NCBI GenBank assembly: GCA_030068075.1
Contig: CM057826.1
Location: 63,213,312 to 63,277,311, forward strand
Reading direction: 5' to 3'
From: Paguma larvata
Lineage: Eukaryota > Chordata > Mammalia > Carnivora > Viverridae
DNA length: 64,000 nucleotides
A program made the position numbers and the translations under genes. Position 1 is the stretch's first letter. Each line of letters begins with the position of its first letter. A model generated the notes under the pieces. It saw only the letters and a program-made list of their open reading frames with translations, was not told the DNA's origin and ran no database searches. Shown piece after piece: positions 1 to 10,779 of the stretch.

Positions 1-1819
1 ATTTGGCCTATTAATATGTTGCTTTATCTGAACTACACTTTTTGTACAAATATTCATATTATTTTGAATGGTGGCTGTCTCTGCTCCAAAGCATAATGAA
101 TTCTGTAGGCATAATTTGAGGATTTTGTTTTGGAGGATGAAGCATTCTATGTAAGGGGGTAGTAGTAAAGAAGAGATTTCAGATTAAAGCAGAAACCTGC
201 TAAGGCAAAAGTGGAAAAAACTGTATCGTTCCTTGAGCCATATCACTTTAATATATCTGCCCGAAAGATGAAAGGTGTGTGCAATAATGAACCCTAAGCC
301 GTAACTTCGCCTGTGGGCAGAGTTGCTCTGGAAGTTATTTTATGCTATGACAAAATTCCCATTTAAGAGGAGTTCAGGGACGGCAATCTCGTTGAAATGA
401 GGCACCAAGGATCTTCTCTAGAAGTATGTTTACATAACAAGCACAGCTCTACCTGGAATATATGTTTATTTGACATGGCTTGGGAAATGGGGTTAATGAA
501 GTTAGGTGGCATTAAATGACTCCCTCTCTGAATGTGGTCCTTTGTGCTCCCTTTGTTTAATGACCTTTACTGACCCCTCTACAATAGGTGATAAGGAGCG
601 GAATGCTGTGGATTTTCTCTTTGATAAACAGGAGAGTTGGACTTTCTACATTAAGACCTCAAAAATCTTGGATTCTTTAAAAGTGGTACACCACTGTATC
701 TGTTAGGATTTCAGTTGGCTGTATATAATGGAAAACGAACTACAGTCAAATAAGGACAGACTTTCTCACCTAGAGGTCTGGAGGTGGTTCATTCAGGCTG
801 GGACAGCCATTCCACAATGGTGCCAATGCCCAGCTTCCTTCTATCTCTCTACATCATTATTCTTGATATAAAATATTCATCTCATGGTTATCTCGTAGTC
901 TTAAAAAATGATTGCTCTGTCACCAGCCTCTTGTCCAGGTTCCACAGAGGAAGTTACAAAAGGAAGCTGAGATGAGTAGTGCCTGTATCATTAAAGCAGA
1001 GCTTTCCCAAATCCCTTAATTGAAACCTTATTGGTCAAACTATATCACCTTACCATGCTGACTTGCAGTAGAGTTCAAGGAAGCATATAGTTTGATTAGT
1101 CACATTGCCTCCTAAACAAAATCTGAGTTCTGTTACTAAGAGCAGGGAATGGATATTGAGTAGGCAAGAAGCAACCAAAACATATAATAAAACTTCCATG
1201 GTAACCCCCATTCAACTATATTGGCTTTGGTCCTTCGCTTAACTCTCATTCTCAAACAGGAGTGGGCTGGAGATCTCCTGTTTAGAGGAAGGCTAGTAGA
1301 AGATAGATTGAGACCAGGAGGGGAAATGTCAGGGCACACCACTTCAGGAAGAGGGAAATAAAGAGTAAGGTTTTGAATCTCCAATGTTCTCTTGGCCCGA
1401 GCTTCCTCAGCAGATTGACAAAAAAGGCGCCAGCTAACTGGAGATTCCTGGAATTGCTGCCCAGGAACTTAGAGCCTGCCACCAGGACCCAGAATAACCC
1501 CCATGGATAGTTAAGCTGGAACAGACAACTATGTTAGGTGGAGCCAAATTGCAGCTTGGACAGGGTAGAATTGGGACTGTATAGTGGGACCACAGAAGGC
1601 TCTTCTGGTCCATTTCATTAACTGTGATTACTTAACCCCACATTTTATGGTATTGGATTTTTTTGGACCCTATTTATCATGGTATAGGGGGTGGTGGGGT
1701 TACTCTATTTGTTGAGATTAATTTCCCTTTAGAATTGTAAAGCTTCTTATTTTTACCTTTCAGATTAAGAAACTATCTTGAACATTTGACAAATATTTAA
1801 AACCACCATATACCTTTAT
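1..1819. other. Unique non-coding sequence
   Basis: I recognise no repeat family, RNA gene or convincing exon here. The open frames are short, at most about 80 codons, with no family resemblance and no plausible coding composition. The block is moderately AT-rich with a few purine runs, and is best read as intergenic or intronic. Confidence 0.6.
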
Positions 1820-2340
1820 ATCTAGTTGCCAAGCCTCAGCTCAAATGTTGGTGTCTTAGGGAGAGCTTCCCTGACCACTGTATCAAAGTAGGTTAGCTCT
1901 TCCCCACCATTATTCTCTGTCACAGTACCAAAGGCTTTCTTCCAAAGTACTCTTTACAACTTGTAATTGCAAACTTTGCCTGTTCATTGTTAGTCTCCCA
2001 CTAGTTGTAGCTTCAGGAGGGTGGGAATCCTGCTTATTTTGTTAAAACAGTACACTCAGGGGGTGCCTGGGTGGCTCAATCCATTGAGCGTTGGACTTCA
2101 GCTCAGGTTATGATCTCACGATTTATGGGTTCGAGCCCCGTGCCGGGCTCTGTGCTGAGAGCTCAGAGCCTGGAGCCTGCTTTGGATTCTATGTCTCCCT
2201 CTCTCTCTGCCTCCTCTCACTTGCGCTCTGTCTCTCTCTGTCTCAAAAATAAATAAACTTTGAAAAAAAAAAACACCAGTACACTCAGGATCTAGTGCAG
2301 TATTTGCCATAAAGCATTCAATCAGTATCTTCTGATGAAG
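1820..2340 (+). repeat. L2 LINE 3' fragment split by a SINE
   Basis: The stretch with GAGAGCTTCCCTGACCACTG and then TCCCACTAGTTGTAGCTTCA follows the end of the mammalian L2 consensus (the 'CTTCCCTGACCACC' and 'CCCCACTAGAATGTAAGCTCC' segments). It resumes after an inserted SINE with the 'ATAAAGCATTCAATCAGTAT' type tail. Divergence is high, as expected for an ancient element. It is a non-functional relic. Confidence 0.65.
2061..2276 (+). mobile_element. Feline tRNA-Lys SINE (SINEC_Fc type)
   Basis: Full-length copy running from GGGTGCCTGGGTGGCTCAA through the GGGTTCGAGCCCC B-box region and CT-rich part to an AAATAAATAAACTTTGAAAA tail. It is flanked by a perfect 13-bp target duplication, CAGTACACTCAGG, at 2048-2060 and 2277-2289. 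It split an L2 relic. Confidence 0.95.
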
Positions 2341-2898
2341 AAATGACCAAGAATACACATTGGTATATTCATGCATTTTGAAAAATCTTTCTTTCAAAAA
2401 CTTAAGCATTTTATTTACAAGCATATTCCATGTTTATAAAGTACTTTAAATGTGAGCGTGTTTTATTAAAGAATATTTTCCTTTAAAAATAACTTCTTTC
2501 TGGTTGTATAAAAGATATTCTTTGTTGACAAATGGGAAAATATGGAAATGTTTAAAAATAAAATAAAAATTATCCATTATCCTATAACCAAGGAATATAA
2601 TTTCTATTTTCCTGGTGACATAGCTATATCACATATTCCTCTATGACATTAAAAAGGATTGGATAAAAGGAAAGACATCCCATGTCCATAGATAGGAAGA
2701 TTTAAATATTGTTATGATCTCACCCAAATTGATCTACAGATTTAATGCAAACTTTATCAAAATCCAAGCTGTGATTTTTGTGCAGAAATTGACAATTTGA
2801 TCCTAAAATTCATATGAAAATTCAAGTCACCCAGAATAGTCAAAACAATCTTGAAAAAGAAGAATAAGGTGGAGGATTCACACTTGTTAATTTCAAAA

Positions 2899-3122
2899 AA
2901 AAAAAAAAAATTTTTTTTTTAATGTTTATTTATTTTTGAGACAGAGAGAGACAGAGCGTGAGTGGGGAAGAGGCAGAGAGAGATGCAGACGCAGAATGTG
3001 AAGCAGGCTCCAGGCTCTGAGCTCTCAGCACAGAGCCTGACTCCGGGCTTGAACTCACAAACCGCGAGATCATGACCTGAGCCGAAGTCGGATGCTCAAC
3101 CGACTGAGCCACCCAGGCGCTC
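2899..3122 (-). mobile_element. Feline tRNA-Lys SINE
   Basis: Antisense copy from its T-rich tail to GAGCCACCCAGGCGC. The target duplication is about 20 bp (2879-2898 and 3123-3142) and differs by one transition. It lies inside the sense L1. Confidence 0.95.
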
Positions 3123-3263
3123 CACACTTGTCAATTTCAAAACTTACTGCAAAGCAACAATAATGGAGAGAGTGTGGTAGTAGCAAAAGGATAGACCTAT
3201 AGATCAATGAAATAGAACTGAGAGTCCAGAAACAAACCATGTGTCTATAGTGAATTTATTTTT

Positions 3264-3404
3264 ATTTTATTATATTTATTTTTAAGTAGACTCCATGTCC
3301 AGCATAGAGCTCAACATAGGGCTTGAACTTACGATCCTGAGATCAAGACTTTAGCTGAGATTAAGAGTTGGATGCTTAACCAATTGAGCCACCCAGGCAC
3401 CCCA
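3264..3404 (-). mobile_element. Short, older carnivore SINE variant
   Basis: It ends GAGCCACCCAGGCACCCC like the feline SINE. The 3' part differs: it lacks the long (TC)n region and has a 'taagtagactccatgtccag' junction. The target duplication CTATAGTGAATTTATTTTT is intact at 3245-3263 and 3405-3423. This is probably an earlier carnivore subfamily. Confidence 0.8.
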
Positions 3405-4067
3405 CTATAGTGAATTTATTTTTAACAAGAGCGTTTCAAAAGCAGGGGTGAAATAGGGAAAGAATAGACTTTTTCACAAGTGGTACTGGGGCAACTGAAT
3501 AGCCACATGTGAAAGAATGAGCTTGAATACATTCTTCACATACAAAAATGTATATATTCCTAATATACAAAATGTATACAGACCTCACATCCCTCATATA
3601 CAAAAATGAACTCAAAATGGATCAAAAACTTAAGTGCTAAGTGCTAAAACCGTCAAACTCTTAGAAGAAAACATAGAACAAAATCCTTGTCACCTTAGAT
3701 TTGGCAATGGTTTCTCATATATGACACCAAAACAGGCTACAAAAGAAAAAATAGATGAATTGGGCTTAATCAAAATTTTTAAAACTGACACTTCAAAAGG
3801 CACTATCAGAAATGTGAAAGACAACCCAAGGAATGGGAAAAAATATTTACGAATCTTGTATCTAGATTATGTAGAGAACTCTTAATAACTCTATAATAAT
3901 AAAAAAAATAAATCCTACTCTGGATACTCTGTATCCAGTAAGGATGGACATATCAAAAAGTCAGATAATAACATGTGTTAGCAAGGATGTGGAGAAACCA
4001 GAATAAAAGGTGCAGCCACTTTGGAAAATAGTCTAGTAGTTCCTCATAAACTTAAACATATAATTAC

Positions 4068-4102
4068 TATATATATATATATATATATACACATATATAT
4101 AT
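4068..4102. repeat. (TA)n microsatellite
   Basis: TA dinucleotide run with one CA interruption, inside the old L1. Likely length-variable. Confidence 0.9.
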
Positions 4103-4314
4103 TCCAGCAATTCTACTCCTAGGTATATATGCAAAAGACTGAAGACATATGTCCTCATACAACAGCATTAGTCACAATAGTCAAAAGATGTAATCAATCC
4201 AAATGCCTATCAACTGGTGAAGGAAGAGGCGAGATGTGGTCTATCCTTAAAATGGAAAATTACTCCATCGTAAAAAGGAATGAGCTACTGACACCTGCTA
4301 CAACATGGATGAAC

Positions 4315-4331
4315 TTTTTTTTAAATTTATT

Positions 4332-4369
<38 letters not shown>

Positions 4370-4510
4370 TGGGGGAGGGGCAGAGAGAGAGGGAGACACA
4401 GAATCTGAAGCAGGTCCAGGCTCTGAACTAGGTAACTAGAACTCACAGACCACAAGAGCATGACCTGAGTTGAAGTCAGATGCTTAACAGACTGAGCCAT
4501 CCAGGCACCC
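4315..4510 (-). mobile_element. Feline SINE with long internal (GA)n
   Basis: Antisense copy with a perfect 14-bp target duplication, CAACATGGATGAAC, at 4301-4314 and 4511-4524. Its pyrimidine tract has expanded to about 16 GA units at 4335-4366. Confidence 0.95.
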
Positions 4511-4859
4511 CAACATGGATGAACCTTGAAAGTACTATGTTAAGTGAAAGGATCTAGTCCCAAAAGACCACATAATATATGATTCCATTTATATGAAATG
4601 TTCAGAATATGTAAATTTATAGACAGAAAGTAGATTAGTGGTTGGTTTAGGGCTGGGGGAAATGAGGGGTTTGAAGAGTGATAGCTAGAGTGTTGGTTGT
4701 AGTAATAGTCCCACAATTCTATGAATATACTAAAAACCATTGAATTGTACACTTTACATGGTGAATTTTATGGTAAGTGGATTATGTTTTAATAAAGCTA
4801 TCATCAAAATTAAAAAGATTGGAAAATGTGATTTGTAATTATAATATCCCATTATTTAT

Positions 4860-4935
4860 TTAATTTATTTGATTATCCTTCAATTGATGGACATTTAGAT
4901 TGTTTCCAGTTATTTGCTTTGGAATTTCATTAAAT
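4860..4935 (-). mobile_element. Short old L1 fragment
   Basis: 'caattgatggacatttagat' followed by TGTTTCCAG matches the antisense of an L1 ORF2 3' segment. It is a short, diverged piece in AT-rich sequence. Confidence 0.5.
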
Positions 4936-5009
4936 CTAAGATGTTATTGGTTGGGACACACCATTGTTTTCTGTACCAGTCACAGTCTGATGAGATACAT
5001 ATCACTGAA

Positions 5010-6026
5010 TATATTTTTAATTTTAACTTAATTTAAGTTAGTATATAGTGCAACAATGATTTCAGGAATAGATTCCGTAATGCCCCTTACCCATTTAGCC
5101 CATCACCCCTCCCACAACCCCTCCTGTAACCCTCTGTTTGTTCTCCATATTTAAGAGTCTCTTATGTTTTGTCCCCCTCCCTGTTTTTATATTATTTTTC
5201 TTTCCCTTTCCTTATGTTCATCTTCAAGTCCTCATATAAGTGAAGTCATAAGATACTTGTCTTTCTCTGACTGACTAATTTCGCTTAGCAAAATACCCTC
5301 TAGTTCCATCCACATAGTTCTAAATGGCAAGATTTCATTCTTTTTGATTGCCAAATATACTCCATTGTGTATATATACCACATCTTCTTTGTCTATTCAT
5401 CCATCCATGGACATTTGGGCTCTTTCCTTACTTTGGCTATTGTAGATAGTGCTGCTATAAACATTGGGGCACATGTCCCCCTGCAAAACGGCATACTTGT
5501 ATCCCTTGGATAAATACCTAGCAGTGCAATTGCTGGGTCATAGGGTAGTTCTGTTTAATTTTTTGAGAAACCTCCATACTGTTTTCCAGAGTGGCTGCAC
5601 CAGTTTGCATTCCCACCAGCTGTGCGAAAGAGATCTTCTTTCTCTGCATCCTCGCCAACGTCTGTTGTTGCCTGAGTTGTTAATGTTAGCCACTCTGACA
5701 GGTGTGAGGTGGTGTCTCATTGTGGTTTTGATTTGTATTTCCCTGATTATGAGTGATGTTGAGCATTTTTTCATGTGTCGTTTGGCCATCTGGATGTCTT
5801 CTTTGGAGAAGTGTCTATTCATGTCTTTTGCCCATTTCTTCCCTGGATTATTTGTTTTTTTGGGTGTGGAGTTTGATAAATTCTTTACAGATTTTTGGAT
5901 ACTAACCCTTTATCTGGTATGTCGTTTGCAAATATCTTCTCCTATTCCATTGGTTGCCTTTTAGTTTTGCTTAATTTTATCTATATTGAAAGTTCTGCCT
6001 TAAACTTCTTTAGTCATAAATTTTAT
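5010..6026 (-). mobile_element. 5'-truncated carnivore L1, ORF2 end and 3'UTR
   Basis: Antisense L1 whose reverse complement encodes the ORF2 C-terminal region. The stretch '[20 protein letters not shown]', the zinc-knuckle remnant [18 protein letters not shown] (first Cys and the His altered) and [13 protein letters not shown] can all be read. The frame is lost soon after WRFLKK, at 'aattaaacagaactacccta'. The 3'UTR has the C-rich ACCCCTCCCACAACCCCTCC tract. It is diverged compared with the copies at 9.9 and 38.1 kb. Confidence 0.9.
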
Positions 6027-6236
6027 TCTATTTTATTTTTACTTTTTAATGTTTATTTTGAGAGAGGGAGAGAGAGAGAACATGTGAGTGGAGGACAGAG
6101 AGAGAGGAAGAGAGAATCCCAAGCAGGATCCACACTGTTAGCATAGAGCCTGATGTGGGGCACAAACCATGAGATCATGACCTGAGCCAAAATCAAGAAT
6201 CAGATACTTAACTGACTGAGCCACCCAGGGACCCCA
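6027..6236 (-). mobile_element. Feline SINE at the 5' edge of the L1
   Basis: Antisense copy with a 17-bp duplication, TTAGTCATAAATTTTAT at 6010-6026 and a one-transition variant at 6237-6253. It ends CCACCCAGGGACCCC. Confidence 0.92.
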
Positions 6237-6498
6237 TTAGTCATAGATTTTATATTTTACTGTTGTGCATACATAAAAAAGGAAAATAGGCTATCATATT
6301 ATTTAAAATAATCCTAAAACTTCTTCACATTTAAAGTCCAAGTCTTCCAAATCACTTTTTTGGTTCAGAGTCTTGATGTTGGGTTTCAATATCCAGTGTC
6401 AGCCTTGGAGGCATCAAAAGATTCAGGGATGCAGCATTTCTTTAAAGGAGGCTCCACTCTTTTCTACAGGATTGTCATATAAGATGTTGACACCTTTC

Positions 6499-6713
6499 GG
6501 GGTATCTGTGTGGACCAGTCAGTTCAGTGCCTGACTTTGGCTCAGGTCATGATCTTGTGGTTTGTGAGTTTGAGCCCCACATCGGGCTCTGTGCTGACTG
6601 CTCAAAGCCTGGAGCCTGCTTCAGATTCTGTGTCTCCCTCTCTCTCTTCCCCTTGCCTGCTCACACTCTATCTTTCTCTTTCTCAAAAATAAATAAACAT
6701 TAAAAAAAAAAAA
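6499..6713 (+). mobile_element. Feline SINE, diverged copy
   Basis: It has the B-box region, CT-rich region and A-tail, but a damaged 5' end ('ggggtatctgtgtggaccag'). Flanks 6481-6498 and 6714-6731 match at 14 of 18 positions, and all four differences are transitions. This fits an older insertion. Confidence 0.88.
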
Positions 6714-7057
6714 AAGGTGCTGACGCCCTTCTGCAATTGTTGACATTGGTATTTCTGGTCTTACCGGAAGGTGTCAATGGAAGATTCTGAGACAGTAGTC
6801 AGGACTTGAATTCTTAAGGAAGCATGAGAGTTACCTAGTCATATTACTGGGAATAACAATGTGATTCACTCTACACAAGCCATTGTAACTGTGTCAGCGC
6901 CGGGCCAATGAAATTATAGGAAACATTCAGATTTCACAATAGTAAACCATGCATTTTAGAAATTTGAAATATAGTATTTTATATAATGCTAGAATAAACA
7001 CCTTCATGGCTCCATGTACTGTATTATTAAAGAATGAGTCAAAAGTGGAATTATCAG

Positions 7058-7275
7058 GGGCACCTGGGTGGCTCAGTCGGTTGAGCGTCGACTTCGGCTC
7101 AGGTCATGATCTCGTGGTCCGTGAGTTCGAGCCCTGCGTCGGGCTCTGTGCTGACAGCTCAGAGCCTGGAGCCTGCTTCGGATTCTGTGTCTCCCTCTCT
7201 CTCTGCCCCTTCCCCACTCATGCTCTGTCTCTCTCTGTCTCAAAAATGAATGAATGTTAAAAAAATTTTTAAAAT
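7058..7275 (+). mobile_element. Feline SINE, near-consensus young copy
   Basis: It keeps GAGCGTCGACTTCGGCTCAG and many CpGs. A perfect 13-bp duplication, GTGGAATTATCAG, lies at 7045-7057 and 7276-7288. CpG retention suggests recent insertion. Confidence 0.95.
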
Positions 7276-7630
7276 GTGGAATTATCAGTGAAATGTATGA
7301 ACTAGAATTGCTTTGCAAACATTTTGCTTCATCTTCTTTGAACAATAACGGCAACTACAACAAGTTTTCAGGTCAAATAGAGAGTACTGTAATGTTTAAA
7401 GAACTACAGACTTGCGTATTAAACAGACTCTATTATTCTTCCCCTGGACAGTTAGCAGAAATCTGAGTTAGGGAGGATAGAGAGAGGAGTCATTTAGCTT
7501 TAAAAGTTACAGGAGGCACTTAAACAAAAGGTAAATGGAGTAGAAAGACTATGCCTTCTAGATTCCTTGTATCATGGCCAGATAGGTCCCATAACATAAG
7601 GATTACTCTTAGAGGTGAGAACTCTAGAAC

Positions 7631-7836
7631 ACATTTTTTTTTAAGTTTTATTTATTTATTTTGAGAGAGAGAGTATGAGTGCCAAGTGGGTGGGATAGGG
7701 GCAGAGAGAGAATCCCAAGCAGGCTCCAAGCTCAGCAGGTAGCCTGAGGCAGGGCTTGATCCCACAACTGTGAGATTCTGACCTGAGCGCATATCAAGAG
7801 TCAGATGCTCAACTGACTGAGCCACCCAGGTGCCCT
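7631..7836 (-). mobile_element. Feline SINE
   Basis: Antisense copy from the T-rich tail and ATTTATTTATTTTGAGAGAG to GAGCCACCCAGGTGCCC. I see no clean target duplication. Confidence 0.9.
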
Positions 7837-8471
7837 CATAATTTTTAAAAGAGAGTCTTTGGTGGTATTCAAAGAACAGTATAACCAAAGCCAAACTTTG
7901 AAGAAACTGAATAATACTGAAAGCCTCAAAGCTATGATCAAACCATAATGTCACTCGGAAGGGCACAAACTGAACCTAAGTGAGGGGAAAAAAGGAAATC
8001 CATTATAACTCGTATGAGGGAGAAAATTTTGAATGGAACAAATGTTGTACCCAGGCATCCAGAAGAGCCAACTCTGATACACAGTATTTCCTGAATCACA
8101 AATTTTTCATATGTAAAGACTCTTAAGAATCATGTCACCTGGAACTTCCCAAACTTGAGTCATTTGTCTACCACATTTATGATCTTTCCATATCACTGGC
8201 CACAACCTCTCCCTTGAATTTAAGACAGGAATTTGCAGTAACTGCATATTTGACTTACATGTCTGAAGGCATCTCAAAGGCATGTACAAAACAAAATTCC
8301 TGATTCCCCTTTCCAACTCTTCCTCCCTTCATTTTCTTGATTACAGTAAATGGCTATTAGATTCTAGATGCTCAAGTCAGAAAATAAAGTCATTCTGCAT
8401 TCTATTCTTTTCTTTCAGTACACTCAGTCAATCAACAAACCTACCAATTCTTCTTTTAAAATGTAGCTTCT

Positions 8472-8685
8472 GGGGCGCCTGGGTGGCTCAGTCGGTTGAG
8501 CGTCCGACTTCGGGTCAGGTCACGATCTCGCGGTCCGTGAGTTCGAGCCCCGCATCGGGCTCTGTGCTGACAGCTCAGAGTCTGGCTCCTGCTTCGGATT
8601 CTGTGTCTCCCTCTCTCTCTGCCCGTCCCCCACTCATGCTTTGTCTCTCTCTGTCTCAAAAATAAATAAACATTAAAAAAAATTT
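8472..8685 (+). mobile_element. Feline SINE, intact pol III promoter boxes
   Basis: The most consensus-like copy in the window: GGGGCGCCTGGGTGGCTCAG start, A box TGGCTCAGTCGG at 8484-8495, B box GTTCGAGCCC at 8541-8550, and many intact CpGs. The target duplication TAAAATGTAGCTTCT (8457-8471) recurs after it with two changes. The intact boxes are seen; transcriptional competence is inferred. Confidence 0.96.
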
Positions 8686-8698
8686 TAATGTAACTTCT

Positions 8699-8908
8699 TT
8701 TTTTTTTTTAACCTCTATTTATTTTCGAGAGACAGAGCGTGAGCAGGGGAAGGGCAGAGAGAGAGAGAGGCAGACACAGAATCTGAAGCAGGCTCCAGGC
8801 TCCGAGCCATCAGCACAGAGCCCGACGCGGGGCTCGAACTCACAGACCGTGAGATCATGACCTGAGCTAAAGTCGGCCGCTTAACTGACTGAGCCACTCA
8901 GGCGCCCC
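8699..8908 (-). mobile_element. Feline SINE, inverted neighbour of the preceding copy
   Basis: Antisense CpG-rich copy ending GAGCCACTCAGGCGCCCC, followed by another TAAAATGTAGCTTCTT at 8909-8924. It lies tail to tail with the sense copy just upstream, with only a short spacer. Confidence 0.95.
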
Positions 8909-8924
8909 TAAAATGTAGCTTCTT

Positions 8925-9113
8925 GAGGTACCTGGGTGACTCAGTCGGTTAAGCACCTGACTTTGGCTCAGGTCCTGATCTCATGGTTTGTGAGCTCAAG
9001 CCCCGAGTTGGGCTCTGTGCTGACAGTGTGGAGCCTCCGTGGGATTCTCTCCTTTTCCCTCTCTCTCTGCCCCTCCCCTTTCTCTCTCTCTCTCACAAAA
9101 ATAAATATATTAA
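8925..9113 (+). mobile_element. Feline SINE, third in the cluster
   Basis: Starts GAGGTACCTGGGTGACTCAG and ends ATAAATATATTAAAAAAATA. The variant TGACAGTGTGGAGCCT replaces GACAGCTCAGAGCCT, so it is a different subfamily from its two neighbours. Confidence 0.93.
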
Positions 9114-9305
9114 AAAAATACATACCTTCACTCTGACAGTTTTTTATCACATTCCTACTTAGGTCCAAACCATCATCCATCTTGCACAGATTAGTACAAC
9201 AGGCTCCTCCTTCTGCCCTTGCCCCCTCCACCCTCCACACACTCAGATTATGCATACCGCAGCCAGGTGACCTGTTGTAAGTCAGATCATGTTATTCCTT
9301 TGCAA

Positions 9306-9440
9306 CGTAGTGGAAAGGGCACTGGATCTGAGTCAGGAAAGTTGGGTTCACCCCAGGCTCTGCTACTAAGTAATTATGTGACTTGGTACCAGTCCCTGCT
9401 TCTGTCTTAGTTTCCTTACCTATTAAGAGAGATGATAAAA
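9306..9440 (+). repeat. MIR SINE relic
   Basis: GAAAGGGCACTGGATCTGAG, then TATGTGACTTGG and TTTCCTTACCTATTAAGAGA follow the MIR consensus (tRNA-like head, 'TGTGACCTTGGGCAAG', 'CCTCATCTGTAAAATG'). Confidence 0.8.
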
Positions 9441-9856
9441 CTCTCATCTATGTTTTCTCTTGCTTGAGGTTTGTTGAAATTCTCGAGTCTGTAGACTTAG
9501 TTTTCATCTAATTTGGAAATTAACCAGCCATTATTTTTTTCAAACATCTTTTCTGTCCCTTCTCTAATTTCTTTTTAGGACTCTATGCATATATTCGATT
9601 GCTTGATATATGCCTACTTCTCATTGAGGCTCTGCTAATTTTTTCCCTTTTTTCTTTCTGTGTTTCCTTTTGGATACTGTCCATTGTTATATCTTCAAAT
9701 TTTCTGATCTTTTCTTCTGCAGTGTCTAAGCCGCCATTAATCCCATTCATATTTTGTTGTATTTTTCATTTATAGAAGTCCCATTTGAATATATGGGGTA
9801 TATTTATAATAGCTACTTTAACTTCCTTATCTATTAATTCCATAATTCCTGTCATT
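9441..9856 (-). mobile_element. Old L1M-type sequence, left part
   Basis: Stretches such as 'atatttataatagctacttt' and 'tgtcatttctgggtctgttt' belong to a common old-L1 segment. It continues to the right of a nested SINE plus L1. Element class is fairly clear; orientation is my best guess. Confidence 0.5.
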
Positions 9857-9870
9857 TCTGGGTCTGTTTC

Positions 9871-10581
9871 TTTTTTTAAAAAAATATTTTTTTTTTTATT
9901 ATTATTATAATAGTTTATTTTCAAATTGGTTTACATATAACACCCAGTGTTCATCCCAACATGTGCCCTTTTTAATGCCCATCACCCCCTCTCCCCCCTC
10001 CCTCATCCCCCTCACCCTCAGTTTTTTCTTAGTCTTTGAGAGTCTCTTATGTTTTATCTCCCTCCCTCTCTGTGTCTTTTTTTTCTTTCCCCTCTTCCCC
10101 TCCCCCTGGTTTTTGCTTAGTTTCACAAAGTCCACCTATTCGTGGAAACATATGGTATCTGTCTTTTTCTGACTGACTTATTTCACTTAACATAATACCC
10201 TCCAGTTCCATCCATGTTGCTACACATGGCCAGATTTCATTTTTTCTCATTGCCACGTAGTAGTCCATTGTATATAAGTACCATAACTTCTTTATCCATT
10301 CGTCAGTTGATGGGCACTTGGTCTCTTTCCATGATTTGGCTATTGTCGAAAGTGCTGCTATGAACATTGGGGTACACGTGCTCCTATGCATCAGCATTCC
10401 TGTGTCTCTTGGGTAGATTCCTAGCAGGGCAATTGCTGGGTCATAGGGTAGCTCTATTTTCATTTTTTTGAGGAACCTCCACACCGTTTTCCAGAGTGGC
10501 TGCACCAGTTTGCATTCCCACCAACAGTGTAGGAGGGTGCCTACTTCTCCACATCCTCGCCAGCATCTATAGTTTCCTGAT
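9871..10581 (-). mobile_element. Young 5'-truncated carnivore L1 (ORF2 C-terminus and 3'UTR)
   Basis: The reverse complement gives an uninterrupted ORF2 C-terminal frame. It contains the zinc knuckle C-X3-C-X7-H-X4-C ([18 protein letters not shown]), then [48 protein letters not shown] and MDYYVAMRKNEI, and reaches RIGG. The frame then runs 27 residues further into the polypurine 3'UTR before a stop at 10047-10049. No L1 promoter, ORF1 or reverse-transcriptase domain is present, so it cannot move itself. It inserted into a SINE tail. Its last 300 bp nearly match the copy at 38.1 kb. Confidence 0.93.
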
Positions 10582-10765
10582 TTATTCATTCTTGGGAGAG
10601 CACAAACTGGGGAGGAACAGAGAGAGGGAGACAGAGGATCTGAAGTGGGCTCTGTGCTGAGAGGCTGACAGCAGTGAGCTGACGTAGGGCTTGAACCCAT
10701 GAACTGCAAGATCATGACCTGAGCCGAAGTCAGATGCTCAACTGACTAAGCCACCCAAGTGTCCC
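10582..10765 (-). mobile_element. Feline SINE whose tail was hit by L1
   Basis: Antisense SINE from 'tttattcattcttgggagag' to AAGCCACCCAAGTGTCCC. Its duplication, TCTGGGTCTGTTTC (9857-9870) versus TCTGCGTCTCTTTC (10766-10779), 12 of 14 matching, brackets SINE plus L1 together. The L1 is therefore the later arrival. Confidence 0.88.
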
Positions 10766-10779
10766 TCTGCGTCTCTTTC

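Larger units (their letters stand above)
2641..4800 (+). mobile_element. Old L1 (L1M type) ORF2 end plus 3' region, sense strand
   Basis: AAAGGAAAGACATCCCATGT, the 'gatctacagatttaatgcaa' stretch, 'ggatcaaaaacttaagtgct' and the 'ctactcctaggtatatatgc ... atggatgaac' stretch are successive landmarks of the L1 ORF2 3' third. They are followed by an old-L1 3' region ending near 'gaattgtacactttacatgg' and 'taataaagc'. The frame is broken throughout. Three antisense SINEs interrupt it, and a TA run replaces part of the body. It is an ancient copy with no coding capacity. Confidence 0.85.

Noticed and set aside
5464..5964. 166-codon sense open frame
   Set aside because: It is the wrong strand of an L1 ORF2 relic; the hydrophobic translation is an artefact.
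8472..8560. Possible tRNA gene
   Set aside because: The A and B boxes belong to the tRNA-derived head of a SINE; a complete cloverleaf is not preserved.
9963..10172. Proline/phenylalanine-rich frame repeated identically at 38188-38397
   Set aside because: Both are the antisense of the L1 polypurine 3'UTR, so the identity reflects a shared repeat, not a gene family.
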